Origin: Microbacterium azadirachtae
GTDB taxonomy: Bacteria > Actinomycetota > Actinomycetes > Actinomycetales > Microbacteriaceae
Direction of reading: 5' to 3'
Assembly (NCBI RefSeq): GCF_000956545.1
Contig: NZ_JYIT01000082.1
Coordinates: forward strand, 1-64,000
Length of the DNA: 64,000 nucleotides
The notes below the pieces were generated by a model. That model made no database searches, was not told the origin of the DNA, and saw only the letters and a list, made by a program, of their open reading frames with translations. Shown in pieces: positions 35,524-44,407 of this stretch. The first letter of the stretch is position 1, and each line of letters begins with the position of its first letter. Made by a program: the position numbers and the translations under genes.

Positions 35524-36806
35524 GCACCTCCCTCTCCTCGGCACCCGTGCTCGACGCGCCGACCGTCGTCAAGGTCCGCTCGCTGAAGGTCCCGATCACG
35601 CTGCTCGCGATCGTGGCGCTGCTCGGCCTGCTGTTCCTGTTCGTGCCGCGCTACGGCACCACCACGTTCCGGCTTTCCGAGGCGAGCGCGGTGATCCGCC
35701 TGGGCGACATCGCGGTGCCCGCGGGCCCGGTGCTCTGGATCACCTGGGCGATCGCGGTCGCGCTCGGCGTGCTGGCCCTGATCGCCGCGCTGCAGTACCG
35801 GAAGATCCCCCTGTGGGTGCCGATCGTGTACGCGGTGCTGGCGATGACGGCGTTCCTGACCTGGGCGGGCGCGGGCGCCGCCGGCGCGATCACGCTCGCC
35901 GGGCTGCTCGGCGGATCCATCTCCCTCGCCGTGCCGCTCGTCTTCGGCGCCCTGGCCGGAGTGATCGGCGAGCGCGCGGGCGTCGTGAACGTGGCGATCG
36001 AGGGGCAGTTCCTCCTCGGCGCCTTCACCGCGACGATCCTCGGCTCCCTCACGCACAACCCGTTCGTCGGCCTCATCGGCGCGATGTTCGGCGGCATCCT
36101 TATCTCGCTCGTGCTCGGCGCCTTCGCGATCAAGTACCTCGTCGACCAGGTCATCGTCGGCGTCGTGCTGAACGTCTTCGCGTCGGGTCTGACCGGCTTC
36201 CTGTATCAGGGCGTCCTCGCTCCGAACGCGCAGGCCCTGAACAGCCCCACCCGGTTCTCGCTGATCAAGATCCCGATCCTGGGCGACATCCCGGTGATCG
36301 GCCCTGCCCTGTTCAATCAGACGTTCCTCGTCTACCTGATGTACGTCGTGGTGGCGCTGGTGGCCTGGGGCATGTACCGCACCCGCTGGGGCCTGCGCGT
36401 GCGCGCCGTCGGCGAGCACCCGCACGCCGCCGACACCGTGGGCATCAAGGTGAACCCGACGCGGTTCTGGAACCTCCAGCTCGCGGGCGCGATCGCCGGC
36501 ATCGGCGGCGCGTACTTCACGCTCGTCTCGGTGCCGCAGTTCACGAAGGACATGACCGCGGGGCTCGGCTTCATCGCGCTCGCGGCCGTGATCTTCGGTC
36601 GCTGGGATCCGGTGCGCGCCGCGCTCGCCGCGCTGCTGTTCGGCTTCGCGACCAACCTGCAGAACCTGCTCGCCGTGCTGCGCACGCCGATCCCCGGCGA
36701 GTTCATGCTGATGCTGCCGTATGTGGTGACGATCCTCGCGGTCGTCGGCTTCGTCGGCCAGATCAAGGCGCCCGCCGCCGACGGCAAGCCGTACATCAAG
36801 TCCTAG
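35520..36806 (+). CDS. Nucleoside ABC transporter permease 2
   Basis: This 428-aa permease pairs with the preceding one. It has two extra N-terminal helices, then the family core with GERAGVVNVAIEGQFLLGAF, KYLVDQVIVGVVLN and GLRVRAVGEHPHAADTVGI. Together with the binding lipoprotein and ATPase it completes the importer. Cytidine deaminase begins 9 bp downstream, so import and breakdown are co-expressed. Confidence 0.95.
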   Translation: MSTSLSSAPVLDAPTVVKVRSLKVPITLLAIVALLGLLFLFVPRYGTTTFRLSEASAVIRLGDIAVPAGPVLWITWAIAVALGVLALIAALQYRKIPLWVPIVYAVLAMTAFLTWAGAGAAGAITLAGLLGGSISLAVPLVFGALAGVIGERAGVVNVAIEGQFLLGAFTATILGSLTHNPFVGLIGAMFGGILISLVLGAFAIKYLVDQVIVGVVLNVFASGLTGFLYQGVLAPNAQALNSPTRFSLIKIPILGDIPVIGPALFNQTFLVYLMYVVVALVAWGMYRTRWGLRVRAVGEHPHAADTVGIKVNPTRFWNLQLAGAIAGIGGAYFTLVSVPQFTKDMTAGLGFIALAAVIFGRWDPVRAALAALLFGFATNLQNLLAVLRTPIPGEFMLMLPYVVTILAVVGFVGQIKAPAADGKPYIKS

Positions 36807-36815
36807 GAGGTTCTC

Positions 36816-37211
36816 GTGGACATCGACTGGGATGAGCTGCGCCGCGTCGCAGACGAGGCTCAGCGCAAGGCCTACGCGCCGTACTCGCACTACCGGGTGG
36901 GCGCCGCCGCGCTCGTCGACGACGGGCGGATCGTCGCCGGCTGCAATGTCGAGAACGCCTCGTACGGCGTGACCCTGTGCGCCGAGTGCGCGATGGTGGG
37001 CGACCTGTTCATGTCGGGCGGAGGGCGCCTGGTCGCCTTCCTGTGCGTGAACGGCGAGGGCGAGACGATCATGCCGTGCGGGCGGTGCCGGCAGCTGCTC
37101 TACGAGCACTCCGCGCCCGGGATGCTGCTGGAGACCGTCTCCGGCATCAGGACCATCGACGAAGTGCTGCCCGATGCGTTCGGGCCGAGAGATCTGGAGA
37201 ACGTCCGTTGA
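36816..37211 (+). CDS. cdd: Cytidine deaminase
   Basis: This 131-aa enzyme converts cytidine and deoxycytidine to uridine forms. Zinc and catalytic residues are C55 and E57 in TLCAECAM, and C88 and C91 in MPCGRCRQ; the substrate loop GCNVENASYG is intact. The GTG start follows an AGGAGGT site. The stop overlaps the TTG start of deoA by 4 bp. Confidence 0.96.
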   Translation: MDIDWDELRRVADEAQRKAYAPYSHYRVGAAALVDDGRIVAGCNVENASYGVTLCAECAMVGDLFMSGGGRLVAFLCVNGEGETIMPCGRCRQLLYEHSAPGMLLETVSGIRTIDEVLPDAFGPRDLENVR

Positions 37212-38500
37212 GTGTTGAGCCCTTTGACGCCGTCGATGTGATCCGCGCCAAGCGCGACGGCGGTGCGGTGCCGGAGCCGGCGCTGCGCTGGATGGTCGAC
37301 GCGTACACGCGCGGCTACGTCACCGACCCGCAGATGGCGTCGTTCGCGATGGCCGTGTTCCAGCGCGGCATGGAGCGGGACGAGATCCGCGTCCTCACCG
37401 ATGCGATGATCTCGTCGGGGGAGCGGATGAGCTTCGCCGCCCTCGGCAAGCGCACCGTCGACAAGCACTCCACCGGCGGCGTGGGAGACAAGATCACGCT
37501 GCCCCTGGCGCCGCTGGTCGCGAGCTTCGGCGTCGCGGTTCCGCAGCTGAGCGGTCGCGGCCTCGGCCACACCGGAGGCACGCTCGACAAGCTCGAGTCG
37601 ATCCCCGGCTGGCGCGCCGCCCTGAGCAACGAGGAGATGTTCGCCCAGCTGAAGGGCGATGTCGGAGCAGTGATCTGCGCGGCCGGATCCGGTCTCGCCC
37701 CGGCCGACAAGAAGCTCTACGCCCTGCGCGACGTCACCGGCACGGTCGAGGCGATCCCGCTGATCGCGTCGAGCATCATGTCCAAGAAGATCGCCGAGGG
37801 CACCGACGCCCTCGTGCTGGACGTGAAGTTCGGATCCGGTGCCTTCATGCAGGACATCGACCGCGCGCGTGAGCTCGCCCGCACCATGGTCGCGCTCGGC
37901 ACCGACTCCGGCGTGTCCACGACGGCGCTGCTCACCGACATGAACGTGCCGCTGGGTCTCGCGATCGGCAACGCGAACGAGGTGCGCGAGTCGGTCGAGG
38001 TGCTCGCCGGCGGCGGGCCTGCGGATGTGCGGGAGCTCACGCTCGCGCTCGCCCGGGAGATGCTCGCGCTCAGCGGTCAGCCGGACGCGGACGTCGAGAA
38101 GGCGCTCGACGACGGTCGTGCCATGGACTCCTGGAAGGCCATGATCCGTGCGCAGGACGGCGACCCCGATGCCGCGCTCCCCGTCGCGCGGGAGACGCAC
38201 ACCGTCACCGCCGGAGCGGACGGCTTCATCACGCGCATGGATGCGCTGCCCTTCGGCATCGGCGCCTGGCGTCTGGGCGCCGGACGCGCCCGCGCCGAGG
38301 ACGCGGTGGTGTTCGCCGCCGGCATCGACCTGCACGTGAAGCCCGGCGACGCCGTGCGCGCGGGGGATCCCGTGTTCACGCTGTCCGCCGACGACGCGGC
38401 GCGGTTCGAACGCGCGCTCGAGGCGGTCGAGGGCGCGTGGGAGATCGGCGCCGCGCCGATCGAGCGCGGGCCCCTCGTGCGCGAGCGCATCACCGCCTAG
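37208..38500 (+). CDS. deoA: Thymidine (pyrimidine-nucleoside) phosphorylase
   Basis: This 430-aa enzyme splits thymidine or uridine with phosphate. It shows the signature KHSTGGVGDKITLPLAP, SGRGLGHTGGTLDKLE and LDVKFGSGAFM. The start is a rare TTG at 37208 overlapping the cdd stop (TTGA) with GGAGA upstream; no ATG or GTG fits the conserved N-terminus. Actinobacterial members often accept both thymidine and uridine. Its product sugar phosphate could go to the mutase encoded at 52296. Confidence 0.94.
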   Translation: MSVEPFDAVDVIRAKRDGGAVPEPALRWMVDAYTRGYVTDPQMASFAMAVFQRGMERDEIRVLTDAMISSGERMSFAALGKRTVDKHSTGGVGDKITLPLAPLVASFGVAVPQLSGRGLGHTGGTLDKLESIPGWRAALSNEEMFAQLKGDVGAVICAAGSGLAPADKKLYALRDVTGTVEAIPLIASSIMSKKIAEGTDALVLDVKFGSGAFMQDIDRARELARTMVALGTDSGVSTTALLTDMNVPLGLAIGNANEVRESVEVLAGGGPADVRELTLALAREMLALSGQPDADVEKALDDGRAMDSWKAMIRAQDGDPDAALPVARETHTVTAGADGFITRMDALPFGIGAWRLGAGRARAEDAVVFAAGIDLHVKPGDAVRAGDPVFTLSADDAARFERALEAVEGAWEIGAAPIERGPLVRERITA

Positions 38501-38507
38501 GCTGATT

Positions 38508-38541
38508 CCGGGCGCGGCGTCCGCGCGGCGCCCGCGCCCGG
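38508..38541 (+). terminator. Candidate terminator after deoA
   Basis: A 10-bp stem CCGGGCGCGG (38508-38517) with its complement (38532-38541) starts 8 bp after the deoA stop. It separates the import/pyrimidine operon from add. No T tract follows. Confidence 0.55.
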
Positions 38542-38599
38542 TTCCTCTCGGAACATCCCTGACGATTCCCATCGATCGACCGCTGAGGAAGGATCTGTC

Positions 38600-39715
38600 A
38601 TGCCCATCGACGCGAACGGCGACCTGGAGGTCGAGGGCCTGTCCCTCCGGAGCCTTCCCAAGGTCTCGCTGCACGATCATCTCGACGGCGGCGTGCGTCC
38701 CGCCACGATCATCGAGCTCGCCGACGCGGCCGGGATCGAGCTGCCGCACACCGACGCCACGGCGCTCGGGATGTGGTTCCGCACGCAGGCCTCGGCCGGA
38801 TCGCTGGTCGACTATCTGAAGACCTTCGACGTGTCGCTCTCGGTGATGCAGACGGCGGAGAACCTGCGCCGGATCTCCCGCGAGTTCGTCGAGGACCTGG
38901 TGCGCGACGGCGTCGTCTACGGCGAGGTGCGCTGGGCGCCCGAGCTGCACCTCACGTCCGGGCTCACGCTGCAGCAGGCGGTCGACGCCGTGCAGGACGG
39001 CATCGACGAGGCGGAGGACGCGGCGGAGAGCCGCGGCAAGAGCATCCGCGTCGGCCAGCTGCTCTCGGCGATGCGGCAGACGGACCGGGTGCGGGAGATC
39101 GCCGAGCTCGCCGTCGCGAACCGCGACCGGGGCGTCGTGGGCTTCGACACGGCCGGTCCGGAGGCGGGCTATCCGTCGTCGCGTTACCGGGAGACGTTCG
39201 AGTACCTCGCGCAGCAGATGTTCCCGATCACCGTCCACGCGGGCGAGGCGGCGGGGCCGGACTCCATCCGCTCCGCGCTCGTCGACGGGCGCGCTCTCCG
39301 GCTGGGTCATGGCGTGCGCATCGCCGAGGACCTGGAGATCGTGAACCGCGACGGGGAGGAGGTGCAGGTGCGCTTCGGCGATCTCGCCCGCTGGGTGCGG
39401 GACCGGGAGATCCCGCTCGAGCTGTCGCCGTCCTCGAACCTGCAGACCGGCGCGATCGCGGCGTGGGGGAGCGAGTTCGCCGACCACCCGTTCGACCTGC
39501 TGTACCAGCTCGGGTTCGCGGTCACGGTGAACGTCGACAACCGCACGATGAGCGCGACGTCGCTGACCCGCGAGATGGCTCTCCTGGTCGATTCCTTCGG
39601 GTACGACCTGGAGGACCTGGAGTCGTTCCAGTTCAACGCCGCGGCCGGCGCCTTCCTCCCGGTCGAGGAGCGCGAGGAGCTCGTGGAGCTGATCGCCGAG
39701 GGGTTCGATGAGTGA
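38600..39715 (+). CDS. add: Adenosine deaminase
   Basis: This 371-aa metal-dependent deaminase converts adenosine to inosine. It shows the zinc HxH in SLHDHLDGGVRP, then ITVHAGEAAG, LRLGHGVRIA, and NVDNRTMSATSL with the catalytic aspartate region. An AGGAAGGATC segment lies before the ATG. It overlaps the PfkB kinase gene by 8 bp. Inosine can then be phosphorolysed by the PNP at 53987. Confidence 0.96.
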   Translation: MPIDANGDLEVEGLSLRSLPKVSLHDHLDGGVRPATIIELADAAGIELPHTDATALGMWFRTQASAGSLVDYLKTFDVSLSVMQTAENLRRISREFVEDLVRDGVVYGEVRWAPELHLTSGLTLQQAVDAVQDGIDEAEDAAESRGKSIRVGQLLSAMRQTDRVREIAELAVANRDRGVVGFDTAGPEAGYPSSRYRETFEYLAQQMFPITVHAGEAAGPDSIRSALVDGRALRLGHGVRIAEDLEIVNRDGEEVQVRFGDLARWVRDREIPLELSPSSNLQTGAIAAWGSEFADHPFDLLYQLGFAVTVNVDNRTMSATSLTREMALLVDSFGYDLEDLESFQFNAAAGAFLPVEEREELVELIAEGFDE

Positions 39716-40586
39716 AGCCCCCGGGGCGGGGCGGGTCGCGGTCGTCGGGGCGGTGTCCTGGAACACGATCGTGCTCCTGGATCGGCTTCCCGATCCAGCC
39801 CCGCACATGCAGTTCGCCGAGGCCGACTGGCAGACCGTCGGGGGCACAAGTGCCGGGAAGGCCCTGGCCCTCGCCGGGCTCGGCCGCGCCGTCTCGCTGC
39901 GCGCCCGCGTCGGCGACGATGCCGCAGGCCACCGCATCCGCGATGCGCTCGGGCGTGCGGGTCTCCCGCTGGAGGGGCTCCGGGCGGCGGACGTCTCCGA
40001 GCGGCATCTGAACCTCATGACCGGGGCGGGGGAGCGCGTCTCGCTGTACCTGTCGTCCCCCGAGGCCGTCGACGAGCCGGACGGGCCCGCCGCAGGCGAG
40101 TCCGTCCTGTCCGACGCCGCGGCGATCGTGCTGGATCTCTCCGCCGAGGGCCTCGCCGCCATCGAGGAGTCGCGTGCGACCGGTGCGCCGATCTGGGTCG
40201 ACCTGCACGACTACGACGGATCCTCCGCGTTCCACAGGCCGTTCCTCGAGGCCGCCGACACCGTGTTCTGCAGCGCGGATCGTCTCGACGATCCGGAGGA
40301 CTTCCTGCGCGGCTGCATCGCGGCGGGAGCCGTGCTCGCGGTCTGCACGCTCGGCGCCGAAGGCGCGATCGCCGTGGATCGCGACGGCGTGCTGCATCGC
40401 GTGGCCGCCGTGCCGGTCGACGTCGTCGACACGAACGGCGCGGGGGACGCCTTCTTCGCCGGGGTGCTCGATGCGACGCTGTCGGGGCTCACGCTCGACG
40501 CCGCCCTCGCCGCAGGCGCCGCGACGGCGGCGATCGTGCTGCGCACCCGACACCTGCACCCGGTGCTCGACGATGTCCTCCGCTGA
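39708..40586 (+). CDS. PfkB-family carbohydrate/nucleoside kinase
   Basis: This 292-aa kinase has both PfkB signatures: the N-terminal substrate loop TVGGTSAGKALALAGLG and the C-terminal VDTNGAGDAFFAGVL with the catalytic aspartate. Substrate cannot be read from sequence; the 8-bp overlap with add suggests ribose or a nucleoside such as adenosine. The SMR genes follow with overlapping frames, so translation is coupled. Confidence 0.88.
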   Translation: MSEAPGAGRVAVVGAVSWNTIVLLDRLPDPAPHMQFAEADWQTVGGTSAGKALALAGLGRAVSLRARVGDDAAGHRIRDALGRAGLPLEGLRAADVSERHLNLMTGAGERVSLYLSSPEAVDEPDGPAAGESVLSDAAAIVLDLSAEGLAAIEESRATGAPIWVDLHDYDGSSAFHRPFLEAADTVFCSADRLDDPEDFLRGCIAAGAVLAVCTLGAEGAIAVDRDGVLHRVAAVPVDVVDTNGAGDAFFAGVLDATLSGLTLDAALAAGAATAAIVLRTRHLHPVLDDVLR

Positions 40587-40986
40587 GCCTCCCGTCCCGG
40601 TCGACGATGCGGCGGGGGCGGGTGCGCGCCGTCCCAGCGCCTGGCCGCCGCTCCTGCTCGCGATCGTGCTGGAGGTCAGCGCGACGCTGAGCCTGCGCGC
40701 GGTGTCGACCGGCGGATCCTGGTGGTGGCTCTGCGTGGTCGTGATCGGCTACGGCGGCTCGTTCTGGCTGCTCGGAGTGGTGCTCACGCGCGGCATGCCG
40801 GTGGGCGTGGCGTACGGGATCTGGTCGGCGATCGGAGTGGCGCTCACCGCCCTCGCCGCAGCGGCGCTCTTCGCCGAGGCGCTGAGCCCGCTCTCGCTCG
40901 CCGGCCTCGGCGTGATCATCGCGGGCGTGCTGCTGGCCGAGCTCGGCACCCGGCACGGCCGGGGCGAGCAGGGGAGTGCCGGATGA
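40573..40986 (+). CDS. SMR-family transporter subunit 1
   Basis: This 137-aa four-helix protein of the small multidrug resistance family has the membrane glutamate in AIVLEVSATLSLRA and the helix-3 motif GVAYGIWSAIG. An N-terminal extension of about 28 residues is polar. It overlaps the kinase gene by 14 bp and the second SMR gene by 4 bp. SMR genes in overlapping pairs usually form a heterodimer with fixed opposite topologies. Confidence 0.9.
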   Translation: MSSAEPPVPVDDAAGAGARRPSAWPPLLLAIVLEVSATLSLRAVSTGGSWWWLCVVVIGYGGSFWLLGVVLTRGMPVGVAYGIWSAIGVALTALAAAALFAEALSPLSLAGLGVIIAGVLLAELGTRHGRGEQGSAG

Positions 40987-41303
40987 CCGTGCTGCTGCTC
41001 CTGGGCGCGATCGCCGCGGAGGTCACGGCGACCCTGAGCCTGCGCGCGTCGGAGGGCTTCCGGCGACGGCGCCACATCCCCGCGATCGTCATCGGATACC
41101 TCGTGTCGTACGTCCTGCTGGGGGCGACGCTCGCGCTCGGCATGCCCGTGGGCATCGCGTACGCGGTCTGGGCGGCGCTCGGCGTCGCCGCCACCGCGGT
41201 GCTCGGGCGCGTGCTCTTCCACGACCGGATCTCGGTCATGACCGCGATCGGCCTGGCCGTCATCGTCGGCGGCGTGATCCTCGTCGAAGCAGGATCGCAC
41301 TGA
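40983..41303 (+). CDS. SMR-family transporter subunit 2
   Basis: This 106-aa four-helix protein has the conserved glutamate in GAIAAEVTATLSLRA and GIAYAVWAALG. It is the partner of the preceding SMR protein. The loop after helix 1 is markedly basic (EGFRRRRH) compared with the same loop in subunit 1 (STGGS), consistent with opposite insertion. Substrates of paired SMR proteins include quaternary ammonium compounds, guanidinium-type compounds or polyamines; none can be assigned. Confidence 0.9.
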   Translation: MTVLLLLGAIAAEVTATLSLRASEGFRRRRHIPAIVIGYLVSYVLLGATLALGMPVGIAYAVWAALGVAATAVLGRVLFHDRISVMTAIGLAVIVGGVILVEAGSH

Positions 41304-41342
41304 CCGTCGGCGCGGGAGCGCGGCACGGGCGCCTTCCGCTGC

Positions 41343-41360
41343 GGCGTCTCCCCTGACGCC
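41343..41360. terminator. Small hairpin between convergent genes
   Basis: GGCGTC (41343-41348) and GACGCC (41355-41360) form a 6-bp stem with a 6-nt loop in the 93-bp gap between the SMR pair and the convergent epimerase gene. It may act as a weak bidirectional terminator. Confidence 0.3.
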
Positions 41361-41396
41361 GGGACGCCCGCCGGCCGACCGACGAGCGCGGCCCGA

Positions 41397-42368
41397 TCAG
41401 TCGGCGCGCACGACGCCCGGATGCGTCCGCAGGTACTCCTCGAACGCCTCCGACGAGGTCAGCCGGGGCACGTAGCCGAACTCCTCCTTGAGGCGGTCGT
41501 TGCGCAGCACGGGGCGGTAGCGCAGGAAGCGGATCTTCTCCGGCCCGTGCTCCGTCAGCCGCAGGGCGCTCCCGATCGCGAGGGCGATCGCGAGCAGCGG
41601 CGCCGGGACCGTGAGGAGCGGCTTGCGCAGCCGTCGCGCGATCTCGGGCACGGTCAGCGCGCCGTCCCCCGCGACGTTGTAGATGCCCGCCGGACCGTCG
41701 CCCACGGCGGCGCGCACCATGGCGGCGGCGACATCGTCGACCCAGACGAACACGAACGGGGATTCGGATCCGGCGATGTGCAGGATGCGCTTCGCGTCCC
41801 AGAGCGCCGTGATCTGGTTGCGCACGGTGGGACCGAGGATGGTGCCGATCCGGAAGATCACCTGCTCGAGGGCGGGGTGCGTGCTCCGCGCCGCGGCGAG
41901 CAGCTCCTCGATCATGCGCTTGTGCCGCGAGTAGGGGAACTGGTCGTTGCCGCGCAGGGCGTCGTCCTCGCCGATCCACGGCGGGTTGTCCGGATGGTAG
42001 CCGTAGGCGGCTCCGGAGCTCGACACCACGAGCCGGCGCACACCGGCGTCGACGCATGCGGCGAGCACGTTCGACGAGCCCTGCACGTCGACCCGGAACT
42101 CGCCCTGCACATCGCGCCCCGGGTTGACGATCGCGGCCAAGTGCACGACCGAGTCGATGCGGTGCAGCCGCAGCAGATCGGGCAGCGCAAGCGGATCCGT
42201 CACGTCGACGTGCACCGACACCACTCCCGGCACGTCGGACTCGCGGAGATCGCCGCACAGGACGACGTCGACGTCGGGATGGTCCGCGAGCAGGGCGGTG
42301 ACCCTGCTGCCCAGGAATCCGGCGCCACCGGTGACCAGCACCCGGCGGCCCGCGGCACCGAGGTTCAT
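41397..42368 (-). CDS. NAD-dependent epimerase/dehydratase (SDR)
   Basis: This 323-aa extended short-chain dehydrogenase has the nucleotide motif VTGGAGFLGSRV, the VVHLAAIVNPG segment and a catalytic YxxxK in FPYSRHKRM. Substrate is unknown; related proteins act on nucleotide sugars or aldehydes and ketones. It overlaps the upstream flavin monooxygenase gene by 4 bp, so the two products probably act in one pathway. Confidence 0.87.
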   Translation of the reverse strand: MNLGAAGRRVLVTGGAGFLGSRVTALLADHPDVDVVLCGDLRESDVPGVVSVHVDVTDPLALPDLLRLHRIDSVVHLAAIVNPGRDVQGEFRVDVQGSSNVLAACVDAGVRRLVVSSSGAAYGYHPDNPPWIGEDDALRGNDQFPYSRHKRMIEELLAAARSTHPALEQVIFRIGTILGPTVRNQITALWDAKRILHIAGSESPFVFVWVDDVAAAMVRAAVGDGPAGIYNVAGDGALTVPEIARRLRKPLLTVPAPLLAIALAIGSALRLTEHGPEKIRFLRYRPVLRNDRLKEEFGYVPRLTSSEAFEEYLRTHPGVVRAD

Positions 42369-43687
42369 GACGCCTCCCGGACGGGAGCGGCGAGCTCCGC
42401 CTTCTCGCGGCGCACGGCGTTCCGGTACGCGTCCTTGTTCACGTAGTAGGACATCCGGGCGAGGCCGAGGTAGCGGTAGCCGCCGGTGAGGTCCGGCCAG
42501 GCCCGGGCGCCGACCCGCGCGCGGAACCGTGCGGCGCGCGCCGGATCCTGCTCCACCGCGGCCAGATAGGCGGCGATCAGCTCGGCCTGCTCGTACCGTC
42601 CTTGCCAGCCGATGCCGCTGGCCTCGATCATCCCGCAGACGAAGAGGCCGTTGAACGAGGGCGGGAACACGTTGAGGAACAGCCGCGGCGAGGCGCCCGT
42701 CCAGTTCAGGTGCTCGCGGTCGACGAACGGATAGTCCAGCGTGTACCCGGTGGCCAGCAGCACGAGGTCGTAGTCGCCGCTCGTGCCGTCGCGGAAGCGG
42801 ACGGTCGAACCGTCGAAGCACTCGACGTCGGCGCGGATGCGCAGATCGCCCTGCCCCAGATGGTTCAGCACCAGGGTGTTCACGATCGGATGCGATTCGT
42901 AGATCCGGTAGTCGGGCTTCGGGAATCCGAACCGCACCGGATCTCCGGTGAACGCCCGGAGCACCCGGGAGTCGACCGCCTGCTTGAGACGCGCCGGGAG
43001 CGGCCGTCCCTGGTTGAGGGTGTCGCTGGGGCGGCCGAACAGGTAGCGGGGCACGAAGTAGTAGCCGCGGCGCACGCTCATCTCCACGCTCGCGGCGTGG
43101 TGCACGGCGTCGACGGCGATGTCGCAGCCCGAGTTCCCGGCTCCGATGATCAGCACGCGGCGCCCGGTGAGCGGGGACGGATCCTTGTATGCGCTGGTGT
43201 GCATGAGCTCGCCCGAGAACGCACCCGCGAAGGCGGGGACGTTCGGCTCCGCGAGCGTGCCGTTCGCGAGGACGACGCCGTCGTAGCGCTCCTGGACGGC
43301 CGTCTCGACTCCCTCCGCATCGCGGGCGGTGGCGCGCAGGATCCAGCCCTCTCCGTCCCGCTCCAGGCGGTCCACGCGGGTGTCGAAGCGGAACCGGTCG
43401 CGCAGCCCGAACGCGTCCGCGTAGTCGTCGAAGTAGCGCTTGAGCACGCGGTGGCCCGGATAGTCCACGTCGCTGTCCATCGGGAATTCGGCGAACTCCG
43501 TCGTGGTGCGGGAGGAGATGAGGTGCGCGGAGGCGTACATCGTGCTGCGCGGGTTCGTGATGTCCCACAGGCCGCCGACGTCGTGCGAGGCCTCGAAGCC
43601 CGTCGCCTCGATGCCCGCCTTCTGAAGGGCGCGCATGACCGCGAGGCCGGAGGGCCCGGCGCCGATCACGGCATATGACCTCGTCAT
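42365..43687 (-). CDS. Flavin-containing monooxygenase
   Basis: This 440-aa class B flavoprotein monooxygenase has the FAD motif VIGAGPSGLA, the NADPH motif IIGAGNSGCDIA, the fingerprint variant FSGELMHTSAY between them, and LLATGYTLDYPF. It inserts oxygen into a nucleophilic N or S atom or a ketone; the substrate is unknown. It starts the two-gene operon with the SDR protein. The fingerprint resembles N-oxygenating FMOs more than Baeyer-Villiger enzymes. Confidence 0.9.
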   Translation of the reverse strand: MTRSYAVIGAGPSGLAVMRALQKAGIEATGFEASHDVGGLWDITNPRSTMYASAHLISSRTTTEFAEFPMDSDVDYPGHRVLKRYFDDYADAFGLRDRFRFDTRVDRLERDGEGWILRATARDAEGVETAVQERYDGVVLANGTLAEPNVPAFAGAFSGELMHTSAYKDPSPLTGRRVLIIGAGNSGCDIAVDAVHHAASVEMSVRRGYYFVPRYLFGRPSDTLNQGRPLPARLKQAVDSRVLRAFTGDPVRFGFPKPDYRIYESHPIVNTLVLNHLGQGDLRIRADVECFDGSTVRFRDGTSGDYDLVLLATGYTLDYPFVDREHLNWTGASPRLFLNVFPPSFNGLFVCGMIEASGIGWQGRYEQAELIAAYLAAVEQDPARAARFRARVGARAWPDLTGGYRYLGLARMSYYVNKDAYRNAVRREKAELAAPVREAS

Positions 43688-43769
43688 GCTCTCCTCGTCG
43701 GCGCGGACCCGGGTCGCCGCGCGCAGTGCCCCGATCCTATCGGGGTGCTGAGAACGACGGGAGAAGTCC

Positions 43770-44357
43770 TCAGCGACGCCGGTCGAGCCGGGCGTCCAGG
43801 CCGTTGCGGACCGCGGGCCACTCGTGCGGGAGGATCGAGTAGACCACGGTGTCGCGCAGGGCTCCGTCGGCGCCGACCCGGTGGTTGCGCAGGATCCCGT
43901 CGAGCTTCGCGCCGAGCCGCTCGATCGCCGCGCGCGACTGGCGGTTGTGGAAGTGGGTGCAGAACTGAACGCGGTTCGCGCCGCACGTCTCGAAGGCGTG
44001 GGCGAGCAGCAGGCGCTTGGCCGAAGGGTTCACCGCCGTGCCGTGCACCTCCGGCGACAGCCACGTGTAGCCGATCTCGACCGTGCGGTTGGGCTGGTCG
44101 ATGTCGCAGTACGTGGTCATCCCGACGGCGCGCCCGGTGTCCGTGCGGATGATCGCGAACGGGTTCATCGAACCCTCCGCGTTCATCCCTCGGCGCCGCT
44201 CGATCTCGGCCGGCACACCCGCCGCGGAGGGCACCGACGTGTACCACCGGTCCTCGAGACCCGCCGTCGCCGCGGCGAGGTCTGCGGCGTGCGTGTCGGC
44301 GAGCGGCTCCAGCCGCACGAAGTCGTTCTCGAGGGTCACGGGTGCGGCGAAGTCCAT
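43770..44357 (-). CDS. GNAT acetyltransferase
   Basis: This 195-aa protein has the Acetyltransf_3 layout. It begins LENDFVRLEPLADTHAADL, the central strands include TVEIGYTWLSPEVHGT, and NRQSRAAIERLGAKLDGILR is the acetyl-CoA region. Close relatives are annotated RimJ/RimL-like; the substrate is unknown. It lies 50 bp after mtlD on the same strand and may be transcribed with the mannitol operon. Confidence 0.88.
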   Translation of the reverse strand: MDFAAPVTLENDFVRLEPLADTHAADLAAATAGLEDRWYTSVPSAAGVPAEIERRRGMNAEGSMNPFAIIRTDTGRAVGMTTYCDIDQPNRTVEIGYTWLSPEVHGTAVNPSAKRLLLAHAFETCGANRVQFCTHFHNRQSRAAIERLGAKLDGILRNHRVGADGALRDTVVYSILPHEWPAVRNGLDARLDRRR

Positions 44358-44407
44358 GCTCCGAGCGTATCCGGCGGCGGGCTCCGTCCCGGACCGCGCA
44401 GGCGCTG

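Noticed and set aside
38600-41303. Single operon from the nucleoside transporter through the SMR pair
   Set aside because: A GC hairpin and a 99-bp gap separate deoA from add, so two transcription units are more likely, although read-through cannot be excluded.
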